A DNA stretch of 59,494 nucleotides from Clostridium sp. CAG:433. GTDB taxonomy: Bacteria > Bacillota_I > Bacilli_A > RF39 > UBA660. Of the stretch, positions 7,113-15,356 are shown piece after piece; position 1 is the first letter of the stretch; each line of letters starts with the position of its first letter. The stretch is taken from NCBI GenBank assembly GCA_000433675.1, contig FR893548.1, forward strand, positions 1-59,494, read 5' to 3'. The position numbers were made by a program, and so were the translations under genes. The notes under the pieces were generated by a model, which saw nothing but the letters and a program-made list of their open reading frames with translations, was not told where the DNA came from and made no database searches.

Positions 7113-9927
7113 TTTTAAAGAAATAGAAAAAAAGTGGCAAAATAAGTGGGAGAATGAAGAAACTTTTAAAGTAACAGAAGATAAGGATAAGAAAAAGTTT
7201 TATATGCTTGTTGAATTTCCATATCCATCAGGAGCAGGTTTACATGTTGGACACGCAAGATGTTTTACAGCAAGTGATGTACAAGCAAGATTTAAAAGAA
7301 GCAAAGGATTAAATGTATTATTCCCATTTGGATTTGATTCATTTGGTAATCCAGCAGAACAATATGCGATAAAAAATCATGAACATCCATCTATAATGAC
7401 ACATAAATGTATTGATGTATTTAGAAGTCAAGCAAAAAGCCTTGGACTTTCTGTAGATTGGTCAAGAGAAATAAGTACTTGTGAACCAGAGTATTATAAG
7501 TGGACACAGTGGCAATTTATAAAATTCTTTAATGCAGGACTTGCATATAAAGATGAAAAAGAAATAAATTGGTGTCCTAAATGTAAAATGGGTCTTTCTA
7601 ATGAAGATTCACAAGGTGGGAAATGTGTTAGATGTGATACACCTGTTGAGAAAAAATTAAAAAATCAATGGATGCTTAGAATGAAAGATTATTCTGAAAA
7701 ATTAATTGATGGACTTAAAGACACAGAAATACTAGATAAAGTAAAAACAGCTCAAATTAACTGGATAGGTAAATCAGTAGGTGCACATGTTGATTTTAAT
7801 ATAAAAGAGGTAAATGAAAAAATAACAGTATTTACAACAAGATGTGATACATTATTTGGCGCAACATTTATGGTAATTTCACCAGAACATCCAATACTTT
7901 CAAAATATGAAGATAAAATAAAGAATATTTCAGAAGTAAAAGAATATCAAAAAGAAGCAAGAAGTAAATCAGATATTGAAAGAACTGATATGACTAAAGA
8001 AAAAACTGGTGTAAAAATTGATGGATTAACAGCGATTAACCCAATTAATAATAAAGAAATACCAATATATATTAGTGATTATGTTCTTATGGGTTATGGA
8101 ACAGGCGCAATTATGGCAGTTCCAGCACATGATACTAGAGATTATGAATTCGCTAAAAAATTTGGTATTGAAATTACTCAAGTTTTAGAAGAAGTAACAG
8201 GTAAACCTCATGAAAATGAAACTCATAAAGATAGTATTGTTGCAGTTGTATATGATGAAAAAAATGATAAATATTTAACAATAAATTGGAAAGATAAAGG
8301 TGGAAGATTATTTATCGGTGGCACAAGAAAAAATAATGAAAGTGCATTAGACTGTGCAATTAGAGAAATAAGAGAAGAAACTGGTTATGATGATTTAGAA
8401 TTTATAAAAGAAACATTCAAAATTAATCATCATTATTATGCATTTAATAAAGACAAATATTTTGAAATAGAAAGTACAGGGTTATTCTTTAAGTTAAATT
8501 CAGATAAGAGACAATCACAAGAATTAGATGATGATGAAGTATTTGATGTTGAATGGGTAACAAAAGATACTATATTAAATGAAGTAAAAGATGAGTTACA
8601 TATTAATACATTTAATTATTGTATAAACGAAGATGCAATGACTGGTGATGGAGTACATATTAATTCTGGATTCCTTGATGGTCTTAATAAAGAAGAAGCA
8701 TTAAATAAAATGTACGAATATTTAGAAGAAAATAAAATAGGTTCTAAATTTACAAATTATAAACTTCAAGACTGGATATTTAGTAGACAAAGATTCTGGG
8801 GTGAACCAATTCCTATGGTACACTGTGAAAAATGTGGATGGGTACCAGTAGATGAGAAAGATTTACCAGTAGTTTTACCAAATGTTGAAAGCTATGAACC
8901 AACAAAAGATGGTGAAAGTCCATTATCACTTCTTGATGATTTTGTAAATACTACTTGTCCAAAATGTGGTGGACATGCTAAAAGAGAAACAGATACAATG
9001 CCAAACTGGGCAGGATCTTGTTGGTACTTCTTAAGATATATGGATGCGCATAATGATAAAGAATTTGTTTCAATGGATAAAATGAAATATTGGGGACAAG
9101 TTGATTTATATGATGGAGGTATGGAACACGCAACAAGACATTTACTTTATGCAAGATTCTGGAATATATTCCTTCATGAACAAGGACTAGTACCTTATAG
9201 TGAACCATTTTACAAAAGAATTGCTCACGGTATGATACTTGCAAGTGATGGAAGTAAAATGAGTAAAAGTAAAGGTAATGTTGTAAATCCAACTGAAATG
9301 GTTGAAAAGTATGGTGCGGATGCATTAAGACTTTATGAAATGTTTATAGGTGATTATTCAAAGGATGCAGCTTGGAATGAAGATTCACTTAATGGATGTG
9401 CTAAATTCCTAGATAGAGTATATAATTTAGGTGAAACAATAATAGATGAAGATATTATTTCTAAAGAAAATGAAAAAATTATAAATAAAGGTATTAAAAA
9501 GGTTTCAGAAGATATTGAAAACTTAAAATATAATACAGCAGTTAGTACACTTATGACTATGTTAAATGAATTTAATGCAAATAAAAAGATTACTAGAAAA
9601 GAATATAGAATTTTCTTACAATTATTAAATCCATTTGCACCTCATATAACAGAAGAATTAAATGAAAAATATAATTTAGGTGAAGAATTATCTAAATCAT
9701 TATTAGAAGATTATGATGAGAGTAAAATTATTGATGAAACATTTACAATGGTTGTACAAGTAAATGGTAAAGTAAGAGGTAAAATAGAAGTAAATGCTAA
9801 TACTAGTGATGATGAAATGAAAGAACTTGCTAAATCAATAGAAAATGTAAAAAATTATATTGATGGTAAAGAAATAATAAAAGAAGTAATTGTTCCTAAA
9901 AAACTAGTAAGCATTGTAGTTAAATAA
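7105..9927 (+). CDS. leuS: Leucyl-tRNA synthetase with an inserted Nudix domain
   Basis: Class I LeuRS: the HIGH motif is HVGH near residue 50, KMSKS is in GSKMSKSKGNVV, there are Cys pairs CPKC and CVRC, and CP1 editing-domain motifs TTRCDTLFGA and GTGAIMAVPAHD are present. The protein has 940 residues against about 810 usually. The extra segment, about residues 366-509, is a Nudix domain inside the editing domain, between ITQV and AMTGDGV. Its box (GX5EX7REUXEEXGU) is complete at residues 406-428 (8320-8388). Both enzyme halves are in one frame and look intact. The start is ATG 7105; the upstream in-frame GTG lies where the ribosome binding site is expected. The operon is under a leucine T-box. 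The role of the Nudix domain is unknown. Confidence 0.95.
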   Translation: MYNFKEIEKKWQNKWENEETFKVTEDKDKKKFYMLVEFPYPSGAGLHVGHARCFTASDVQARFKRSKGLNVLFPFGFDSFGNPAEQYAIKNHEHPSIMTHKCIDVFRSQAKSLGLSVDWSREISTCEPEYYKWTQWQFIKFFNAGLAYKDEKEINWCPKCKMGLSNEDSQGGKCVRCDTPVEKKLKNQWMLRMKDYSEKLIDGLKDTEILDKVKTAQINWIGKSVGAHVDFNIKEVNEKITVFTTRCDTLFGATFMVISPEHPILSKYEDKIKNISEVKEYQKEARSKSDIERTDMTKEKTGVKIDGLTAINPINNKEIPIYISDYVLMGYGTGAIMAVPAHDTRDYEFAKKFGIEITQVLEEVTGKPHENETHKDSIVAVVYDEKNDKYLTINWKDKGGRLFIGGTRKNNESALDCAIREIREETGYDDLEFIKETFKINHHYYAFNKDKYFEIESTGLFFKLNSDKRQSQELDDDEVFDVEWVTKDTILNEVKDELHINTFNYCINEDAMTGDGVHINSGFLDGLNKEEALNKMYEYLEENKIGSKFTNYKLQDWIFSRQRFWGEPIPMVHCEKCGWVPVDEKDLPVVLPNVESYEPTKDGESPLSLLDDFVNTTCPKCGGHAKRETDTMPNWAGSCWYFLRYMDAHNDKEFVSMDKMKYWGQVDLYDGGMEHATRHLLYARFWNIFLHEQGLVPYSEPFYKRIAHGMILASDGSKMSKSKGNVVNPTEMVEKYGADALRLYEMFIGDYSKDAAWNEDSLNGCAKFLDRVYNLGETIIDEDIISKENEKIINKGIKKVSEDIENLKYNTAVSTLMTMLNEFNANKKITRKEYRIFLQLLNPFAPHITEELNEKYNLGEELSKSLLEDYDESKIIDETFTMVVQVNGKVRGKIEVNANTSDDEMKELAKSIENVKNYIDGKEIIKEVIVPKKLVSIVVK
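8203..8632 (+). other. Nudix hydrolase domain inserted in LeuRS
   Basis: The approximate bounds of the insertion are judged from where canonical LeuRS sequence stops and resumes. The segment begins with beta-strand sequence (SIVAVVYDEKNDKYL), carries the complete Nudix box with the metal-binding REIREE glutamates, and ends with further strands and a helix. Nudix enzymes cleave nucleoside diphosphates linked to another moiety. No linker of low complexity surrounds it. Confidence 0.85.
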
Positions 9928-9943
9928 AAAATAACAAAAAAAC

Positions 9944-9972
9944 TTACACAAAAAAATTTTTTGTGTTATAAT
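9944..9972 (+). promoter_or_regulatory. Promoter of the MATE transporter gene
   Basis: TTACAC (9944-9949), a 17-bp spacer and TATAAT (9967-9972), with a start predicted near 9979. The spacer contains an A/T inverted repeat (ACACAAAAAA/TTTTTTGTGT) that may also terminate leuS transcription. Confidence 0.7.
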
Positions 9973-9978
9973 TACTCA

Positions 9979-10034
9979 CGGCTGAGCAGTTAAAACGTAA
10001 GTCCAGGCTTTTGGATTTACGTTATTTTTTGCTC
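9979..10034 (+). promoter_or_regulatory. Short riboswitch-like leader, candidate guanidine-IV (mepA motif)
   Basis: Immediately after the predicted transcription start lies GGCTGAGCAG, then AACGTAAGTCC pairing with GGATTTACGTT to form a terminator followed by ATTTTTT, with CCAGGC at the start of its loop. TGAGCA near 9983 can instead pair with TGCTCA near 10029, giving an alternative fold that spans the terminator. A very short leader built on a terminator ahead of a MepA-type MATE gene is the known setting of the guanidine-IV (mepA) riboswitch. I cannot check the consensus, so the ligand is unconfirmed; the terminator switch itself is clear. Confidence 0.55.
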
Positions 10035-10053
10035 AAAAAAGGAAGGAGTTTTT

Positions 10054-12039
10054 ATGAAAAAAGAGTTAGATTTAGGAAAAGAAAAGATAGGAAAATTACT
10101 TTTAGCATTTTCAGTACCTTGTATTATAAGTATGATTATAAATTCAATTTATAATATAGTTGATCAAATATTTATAGGTAAAGGTGTTGGAATAATAGGA
10201 AATGCCGCAACAAATGTTATATTTCCTATTGTAATAATATGTAATGCATTAGCGGGTCTAGTAGGTAATGGTGCTGCTGCAAATCTTAGTTTAAGACTAG
10301 GAGAAGGTAAGAAAGATGAGGCTAAAAAAAGTATTGGTTCATCTATAACATTACTTTTTATAATATCAATATTAGTAGTAATTATATTTGAGTTATTGCT
10401 TCCAAATCTAGTATATGTTTTTGGATGCACTAAAAATGTTTATTCATCTGCAATGACATATGGAAGAATAATTGTATTTGGTTCATTTTTTATGATTATT
10501 TATTCAGGATTATCTCAAATAATTAGAGCAGATGGTTCACCAAAATATTCAATGATTTGTTTACTTGTAGGAGCAATTTTAAATATTATATTAGACCCAA
10601 TATTTATATTTACATTTAATATGGGTGTCGCAGGAGGTGCTATAGCAACCGTAATAGGACAAATAGTATCATTTGTAATAGCAATCTTCTATATTCCAAA
10701 AATAAAAAGTGTAAAATTATCTAAAGAAGATTTTAAAATAGGAAAATGCACATTAAAAACATTATCACTTGGGTTATCTTCATTTATAACTCAAATGACA
10801 GTACTTGCACTTTTTGTAGTTATGAATAATATAATGAATAAGTATGCATTAACTAGTAAATTTGGAGAAGATATTCCACTTTCTGTATATGGTGTAATAT
10901 CTAAAATAAATAGTTTATATGTATCACTTATATTAGGTCTTGCAATAGGTGCACAACCAATAATAGGATTTAACTATGGTGCTGGTAACTATAAAAGAGT
11001 AAAAGAAACATTAAGAAAGGTAATGATTACTGGATTTATTATAGGTATAATATTCAATTTATGTATCTATATTTTCCCAGAAAAGATAGTATCAATATTT
11101 ATAAATAAATCATCAGATGATTATAAATTATTTATGGAGTTTGCAATTGACTTCTGCAGAATATTCTTATTAGTATGCGCACTTAATTCATTTGAAATGT
11201 GTTCATCAATAACTATTCAATCATTAGGTAATGTAAAGAAAGCAACAATGGTTTCTTTTGCAAGACAAATAATTTTATTTATTCCACTTGCACTTATATT
11301 ATGTCAATTTTATGGACTTTATGGTGCGTTATATGCAGGTCCAATCGCAGATACAATATGTTTTATATTTGTAATATTTGTATTTACTTCAGAATATAAG
11401 AAAATTACAAAACTAGAAAATATGACATCAAAAAATGAAATAATATATAATAATGAAAATTTAAAACCAGTTCTAAACAAAAGGGTAGTAGTCGCAATAT
11501 CAAGAGAATATGGTAGTGGCGGAAGATATGTTGGTGAAATAATTTCTAAAAAATTAGGTATTAAATTTTATGATAAAGCATTTATTAGTGAAGTAAATAA
11601 AGAAACAGGTTTATCAGAAGAATTTATTAAAGAAAATGAACAAAAACATAGAGTACTTGGAAGTTTTGAATATAACAATGATGACAAATTATTTATTGCA
11701 GAAGAAAAAGTAATAAAAAATATATCAAAAGAGTCATGTGTAATTGTTGGTAGATGTGCACCATATGTATTAAAAGATAATAAAGATACAGTTAAAATAT
11801 TCTTATATAGTAGTGAAGAAGATAAAATCAAAAGGGCAATAAAATACTATAATATTCCTAAAAATAAAGCTAAAAAAGAAATAGAAAAAATAAATAAAAT
11901 GAGAGATAAACATTATAGTTATTATACAGGTTCTTCATTATATAATCCATCTAATTATGATTTAATGATTAATGTTGATTCATTAGGTGTAGAAGGTACA
12001 GCAGACTACATAATAGAATATATTATGCAAAAAAAATAA
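10054..12039 (+). CDS. MATE efflux transporter fused to a cytidylate-kinase-like domain
   Basis: A 661-residue fusion. Residues 1 to about 450 form a 12-helix MATE transporter of the MepA type (N-terminal LGKEKIGKLLLAFSVPCIIS, later GAQPIIGFNYGAGNYKR). Residues about 470-661 match the cytidylate-kinase-2 family (VVVAISREYGSGGRYVGEII, then IVGRCAPYVL and a basic lid region), a P-loop kinase-like family often stand-alone in Clostridia. The ATG has GGAAGGAG upstream. It lies behind a terminator-containing leader, so expression is probably ligand-controlled. MATE pumps use Na+ or H+ gradients. The kinase-like domain would be cytosolic; its substrate and coupling to transport are unknown. Confidence 0.85.
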   Translation: MKKELDLGKEKIGKLLLAFSVPCIISMIINSIYNIVDQIFIGKGVGIIGNAATNVIFPIVIICNALAGLVGNGAAANLSLRLGEGKKDEAKKSIGSSITLLFIISILVVIIFELLLPNLVYVFGCTKNVYSSAMTYGRIIVFGSFFMIIYSGLSQIIRADGSPKYSMICLLVGAILNIILDPIFIFTFNMGVAGGAIATVIGQIVSFVIAIFYIPKIKSVKLSKEDFKIGKCTLKTLSLGLSSFITQMTVLALFVVMNNIMNKYALTSKFGEDIPLSVYGVISKINSLYVSLILGLAIGAQPIIGFNYGAGNYKRVKETLRKVMITGFIIGIIFNLCIYIFPEKIVSIFINKSSDDYKLFMEFAIDFCRIFLLVCALNSFEMCSSITIQSLGNVKKATMVSFARQIILFIPLALILCQFYGLYGALYAGPIADTICFIFVIFVFTSEYKKITKLENMTSKNEIIYNNENLKPVLNKRVVVAISREYGSGGRYVGEIISKKLGIKFYDKAFISEVNKETGLSEEFIKENEQKHRVLGSFEYNNDDKLFIAEEKVIKNISKESCVIVGRCAPYVLKDNKDTVKIFLYSSEEDKIKRAIKYYNIPKNKAKKEIEKINKMRDKHYSYYTGSSLYNPSNYDLMINVDSLGVEGTADYIIEYIMQKK

Positions 12040-12057
12040 AAAAATAATAAAATCATG

Positions 12058-12086
12058 TTGACAAAAACGAATAGTAATGATATCAT
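12058..12086 (+). promoter_or_regulatory. tRNA-Asn promoter
   Basis: TTGACA (12058-12063), a 17-bp spacer and TATCAT (12081-12086), ending 21 bases before the tRNA. Confidence 0.75.
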
Positions 12087-12107
12087 TGTTATTGTCAACT
12101 GATAAGT

Positions 12108-12183
12108 GCTCGATTAGCTCAGTTGGTAGAGCAAACGGCTGTTAACCGTTGGGTCGTAGGTTCGAGTCCTACATCGAGCGCCA
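12108..12183 (+). tRNA. tRNA-Asn (GTT)
   Basis: A complete 76-base cloverleaf. The acceptor arms GCTCGAT and ATCGAGC pair perfectly, the anticodon loop CTGTTAA gives GTT (codons AAC/AAU), the T arm contains GTTCGAG, and CCA is encoded at 12181-12183. It has its own promoter and a terminator (about 12194-12219). It lies 1.4 kb upstream of aspS-gatCAB, whose products could make Asn-tRNA by transamidation. Confidence 0.97.
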
Positions 12184-12193
12184 TTTGATAATT

Positions 12194-12219
12194 AAAACAA
12201 TCTTTATAGATTGTTTTTT
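12194..12219 (+). terminator. Terminator of tRNA-Asn
   Basis: AAAACAATCT and AGATTGTTTT form a 10-bp stem with a TTAT loop, followed by more T. Confidence 0.85.
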
Positions 12220-12268
12220 CTTTTATATTATTATATAATGTTACTGGAAGTAATATAGTGGAGGGTTT

Positions 12269-12580
12269 ATGGTAGTAACTGAAAATAAAGAAGAAATGAG
12301 TATATTAGGATTATTATTTAGTGATTATGATTTTATAAGTTTATTTAAAATGAAAAGTAAATCAGTAAATAAAGAAGAATATATAAAATTTTTAAAGGAA
12401 ACATTTAAAAAAATAGATAATGAGTATTCATTAATAGATGATGAAGAAAAAAAGATTATTGCTAAAAATAAAATTAATGATATAGTATCAAGATTAGATT
12501 TAAATAGCGATGAAATTAATTTAAATAATTATTCTTGGTATGAACAAGAGGATACAAAAAAATTAGCACTTAAAAGATAA
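12269..12580 (+). CDS. Unknown 103-residue protein
   Basis: A small, soluble, acidic/basic helical protein with no recognised domain. The ATG has GGAGGG seven bases upstream. It is transcribed alone between tRNA-Asn and the MazF-like pair. Helical segments with the pattern EEYIKFLKETFKKIDNEY suggest an alpha bundle. Only its coding nature can be supported. Confidence 0.65.
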   Translation: MVVTENKEEMSILGLLFSDYDFISLFKMKSKSVNKEEYIKFLKETFKKIDNEYSLIDDEEKKIIAKNKINDIVSRLDLNSDEINLNNYSWYEQEDTKKLALKR

Positions 12581-12704
12581 AATAATTAGTTTATTTTATT
12601 TTTTTTACAAAAAATTAGGGGATTTTCTGATTCAAACGGAGAATATATATAATAGTAGAAATTATTGTTAATTTATAGTATAATTGAGTAAACAAGGAGG
12701 TTTT

Positions 12705-12878
12705 ATGAAAAATAAAGAAAATAACTTAATTATATCTGATTCTATTTTAGATGATGTAAAAAATATAGTTAAAAAAGCAAAAGATAAAAAAATTGTAAGA
12801 CCGTGTACAGATGCTTTTAAAAATAATCCTGTAGAATTAGAAAAGCATAAAGGAAAGGCTAATTATTTTTGTAAATAA
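12705..12878 (+). CDS. Small protein paired with a MazF-like gene, candidate antitoxin
   Basis: A 57-residue, Lys-rich protein. ATG 12705 is preceded by a perfect AAGGAGG and by a TATAAT -10 at 12679-12684. Residues 1-30 look like a helical N-terminal part; the rest is extended (VRPCTDAF) and ends in Phe-Cys-Lys. The size, the position upstream and the 1-base gap to the next gene fit an antitoxin of a type II pair. I do not recognise its DNA-binding fold, so the role is inference from context. Confidence 0.6.
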   Translation: MKNKENNLIISDSILDDVKNIVKKAKDKKIVRPCTDAFKNNPVELEKHKGKANYFCK

Positions 12879-12879
12879 T

Positions 12880-13257
12880 ATGAAAATAAAAAAGAACAAC
12901 TATGAAATTGGTGATATTGTTTTTGTTTCAGAGTATAAGTATAAAGATGGTTCTAGTGGAAATGGTCATTTATTTGTAATAATAGATAAAGAAATGAACG
13001 AATTAGTTTCTATAGAATATTTTGGATTAATAATATCATCTAGAGTTTATAAACAAAAAAATCTATCTAAATATCAATATAATGAATTATTAAAGAAAAG
13101 TAAATTAAATGGGTTATTATGTGATAGTATAGTAAAGTGTGATGTATTGTATAATATACCTAGAGAAAATATTTTATTCAAGATTGGTTCAATTGATATA
13201 GATGATTATATTAAGTTTATAAATGTTTATAAAAATGTCATGGAAAAATCAATATAA
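12880..13257 (+). CDS. MazF/PemK-like protein, candidate toxin
   Basis: A 125-residue beta-rich protein. It starts with IGDIVFVSE, continues with GHLFVIID and IISS, and ends with a conserved-looking CDSIVKCDVLYNIPRENILFKIGSI stretch preceding a C-terminal helix. That order resembles the MazF/PemK SH3-like barrel (GDIV at the start, a strand ending in a TSS-like motif, then a D-(Q/V)-(L/I) strand). The similarity is remote and the catalytic Arg of MazF is not obvious. It lacks its own ribosome binding site and depends on the upstream 57-residue gene, as toxin genes often do. Confidence in the fold is moderate, in toxicity low. Confidence 0.6.
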   Translation: MKIKKNNYEIGDIVFVSEYKYKDGSSGNGHLFVIIDKEMNELVSIEYFGLIISSRVYKQKNLSKYQYNELLKKSKLNGLLCDSIVKCDVLYNIPRENILFKIGSIDIDDYIKFINVYKNVMEKSI

Positions 13258-13285
13258 TTTCTGTAAATACATATACTATATATGA

Positions 13286-13312
13286 TTGACAATGATTTTT
13301 ACTTATGATAAT
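13286..13312 (+). promoter_or_regulatory. Promoter of the aspS-gatCAB operon
   Basis: TTGACA at 13286-13291. A GATAAT (13307-13312) with a 15-bp spacer or TAATAT (13309-13314) with 17 bp can serve as -10. The T-box leader follows directly. Confidence 0.65.
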
Positions 13313-13319
13313 ATATATT

Positions 13320-13577
13320 TGCAAACAAAAAAACGTTGATGAAGAAAAGTAATATTAAGATTCCTTAAAAGAGAGTCCTAGATGGTGAGAATGGATACTG
13401 ATATTAATATGAAAGAACACTTCGGAGTTCTTTTTCTGAAATAATAGTAGGAAAAAGCGCGAGGAAAAAGATGCGTTATTCTTTAATGAGTGATCATAGA
13501 AATATGATAAACTGGGTGGTACCACGGATATAACAGTTATTCGTCCCTTTAATTTTTAGGGATGATAACTGTTTTTT
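13320..13577 (+). promoter_or_regulatory. Aspartate T-box leader
   Basis: Elements visible are GATGAAGAAAAG at the base of stem I, AGAGAG and GGTG in the distal part, a GAACACTTCGGAGTTC hairpin, and the T-box TGGGTGGTACCACGG (13513-13527). The terminator is formed by AACAGTTAT...ATAACTGTT (13532-13570) with a T run. The most likely specifier is GAT (Asp) at 13400-13402. The leader precedes aspS and, by operon layout, also controls the 233-residue membrane protein and gatCAB. Confidence 0.88.
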
Positions 13578-13600
13578 TATTTTATAGGAGGAGAATGAAA

Positions 13601-15355
13601 ATGAAAGTAAATAAGTATAGAACTAACATTTGTGGTGAACTTACAATTAGTGACTTAGGTAAAAATGTAGTTTTATCTGGTTTTGTACAAACAATAAGAG
13701 ACCATGGTGGAGTAATGTTCTTAGATTTAAGAGATCATGCTGGAATTACACAAGTTGTAGTACATGATGAAAGTATGCTAGAAGGAGTAAGCAAAGAAAC
13801 TGTTATAAAAGTAACTGGTGAAGTAATAAGAAGAGATGAAGAAACAGTTAATACAAAACTATTAACAGGTGAAATAGAAATAAAATGTGAAAGCTTAGAA
13901 GTATTATCACCAAAGGCACATACATTACCATTTGAAATAGATGGAATGCAGGAGGTAAATGAAGAAGTTAGACTTAAATATCGTTATCTTGATATGAGAA
14001 GTAAAAAAATATCAAATAATATTAAACTTAGAAGTGATGTACTTCATTATTTAAGAAATAAAATGTATGATTTAGGTTTTACAGAAGTACAAACACCAAT
14101 ACTTACTGTATCATCACCAGAAGGAGCAAGAGACTTTGTAGTACCATCTAGAAAGTTTAAAGGTAAATTTTATGCATTACCACAAGCACCACAAATATAT
14201 AAAGAATTATTAATGGTTGGTGGAGTAGATAAATATTTCCAAGTAGCACCTTGTTTTAGAGATGAAGATAGTAGAAAAGATAGAACACTAGAATTTTATC
14301 AATTAGATATGGAAATGAGTTATGTAACAGAAGATGATGTTTTAGAAGTTGGTGAAGAAATATTCTATGATGTATTTTTTAAATTCAGTAATAAAGAAGT
14401 ATCACCTCGTCCATTTAGAAGAATAGCTTACAAAGAAGCAATGGATTCATATGGATCAGACAAACCAGATCTTAGAAATCCACTTATAATAAAAGACGCT
14501 AGTAAAGTATTAGAACATACTAGTTTTGGACCATTTAAAGGAAGTATTATTAAGGTAATAGTAGTAGATGATATAGGAACAAAGCCAAATAGTTGGTTTA
14601 ATGAAATAGTTGATTATGCTAGTAGTATAGGAATGCCTGGTATTGGATATATCACACTTATGAGTGATGGAAGTCTAAAAGGACCTATTGATAAATTCTT
14701 AAGTGAAGAAGAAAGAGAAAACTTAATAAAAGAATTTAATATGAAAGAGAATAGTGTAATGTTCTTTATTGCAAATAAGAGACTTAATGTAGCAAGAAAA
14801 TTTGCTGGACTTATTCGTGATGAACTAGGAAGAAAATTAGAATTAATCGATCCTAATAAATTAGAATTATGTATTGTTAATGATTTCCCTATGTTTGAAT
14901 ATGATGACAAAACTAAAAAATATGAATTCTGTCATAATCCATTCTCACTTCCACATAATGGTATAAAAGAATATGAAAAAGAAAATATTGATGATATACT
15001 TGCTTACCAATATGACTTTGTATGTAATGGTAATGAAATGGCATCAGGAGCAATTAGAAATACTGATTTAGATTCATTAGTAAAAGGATTTGAAGTAGTA
15101 GGATATACAAAAGAAGATGTTGAAAAGAGATTTAATAGTTTATTTACAGCATTTAAATATGGTGTACCACCTCATGGAGGTATGGCTCCTGGAATAGATA
15201 GAATATTAATGCTTATAAATGATGAACCAAACTTAAGAGAAGTTCAAGCATTCCCAGCAAGTGCATCAGGTGCAGATAATATGATGGGTTCACCAAGCGT
15301 ACTTGATGATGAACAATTAGAGGAATTAGGAATAAAAATTGATATAGAGGACTAA
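13601..15355 (+). CDS. aspS: Aspartyl-tRNA synthetase, probably non-discriminating
   Basis: A bacterial-type class IIb AspRS of 584 residues. It has the N-terminal OB anticodon-binding domain (VVLSGFVQTIRDHGGVMFLDL), catalytic motif 2 (FRDEDSRKDRTLEFYQLDMEM), the bacterial insertion domain, and motif 3 (GGMAPGIDRILMLI). ATG 13601 is preferred over 13595 because AGGAGGAG (13586-13593) is then 7 bases away. The His in RDHGG corresponds to the residue that is His in non-discriminating and Leu in discriminating bacterial AspRS as I recall them. This, and the linked gatCAB, suggests that it also charges tRNA-Asn with Asp. Controlled by an aspartate T-box. Confidence 0.95.
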   Translation: MKVNKYRTNICGELTISDLGKNVVLSGFVQTIRDHGGVMFLDLRDHAGITQVVVHDESMLEGVSKETVIKVTGEVIRRDEETVNTKLLTGEIEIKCESLEVLSPKAHTLPFEIDGMQEVNEEVRLKYRYLDMRSKKISNNIKLRSDVLHYLRNKMYDLGFTEVQTPILTVSSPEGARDFVVPSRKFKGKFYALPQAPQIYKELLMVGGVDKYFQVAPCFRDEDSRKDRTLEFYQLDMEMSYVTEDDVLEVGEEIFYDVFFKFSNKEVSPRPFRRIAYKEAMDSYGSDKPDLRNPLIIKDASKVLEHTSFGPFKGSIIKVIVVDDIGTKPNSWFNEIVDYASSIGMPGIGYITLMSDGSLKGPIDKFLSEEERENLIKEFNMKENSVMFFIANKRLNVARKFAGLIRDELGRKLELIDPNKLELCIVNDFPMFEYDDKTKKYEFCHNPFSLPHNGIKEYEKENIDDILAYQYDFVCNGNEMASGAIRNTDLDSLVKGFEVVGYTKEDVEKRFNSLFTAFKYGVPPHGGMAPGIDRILMLINDEPNLREVQAFPASASGADNMMGSPSVLDDEQLEELGIKIDIED

Positions 15356-15356
15356 T

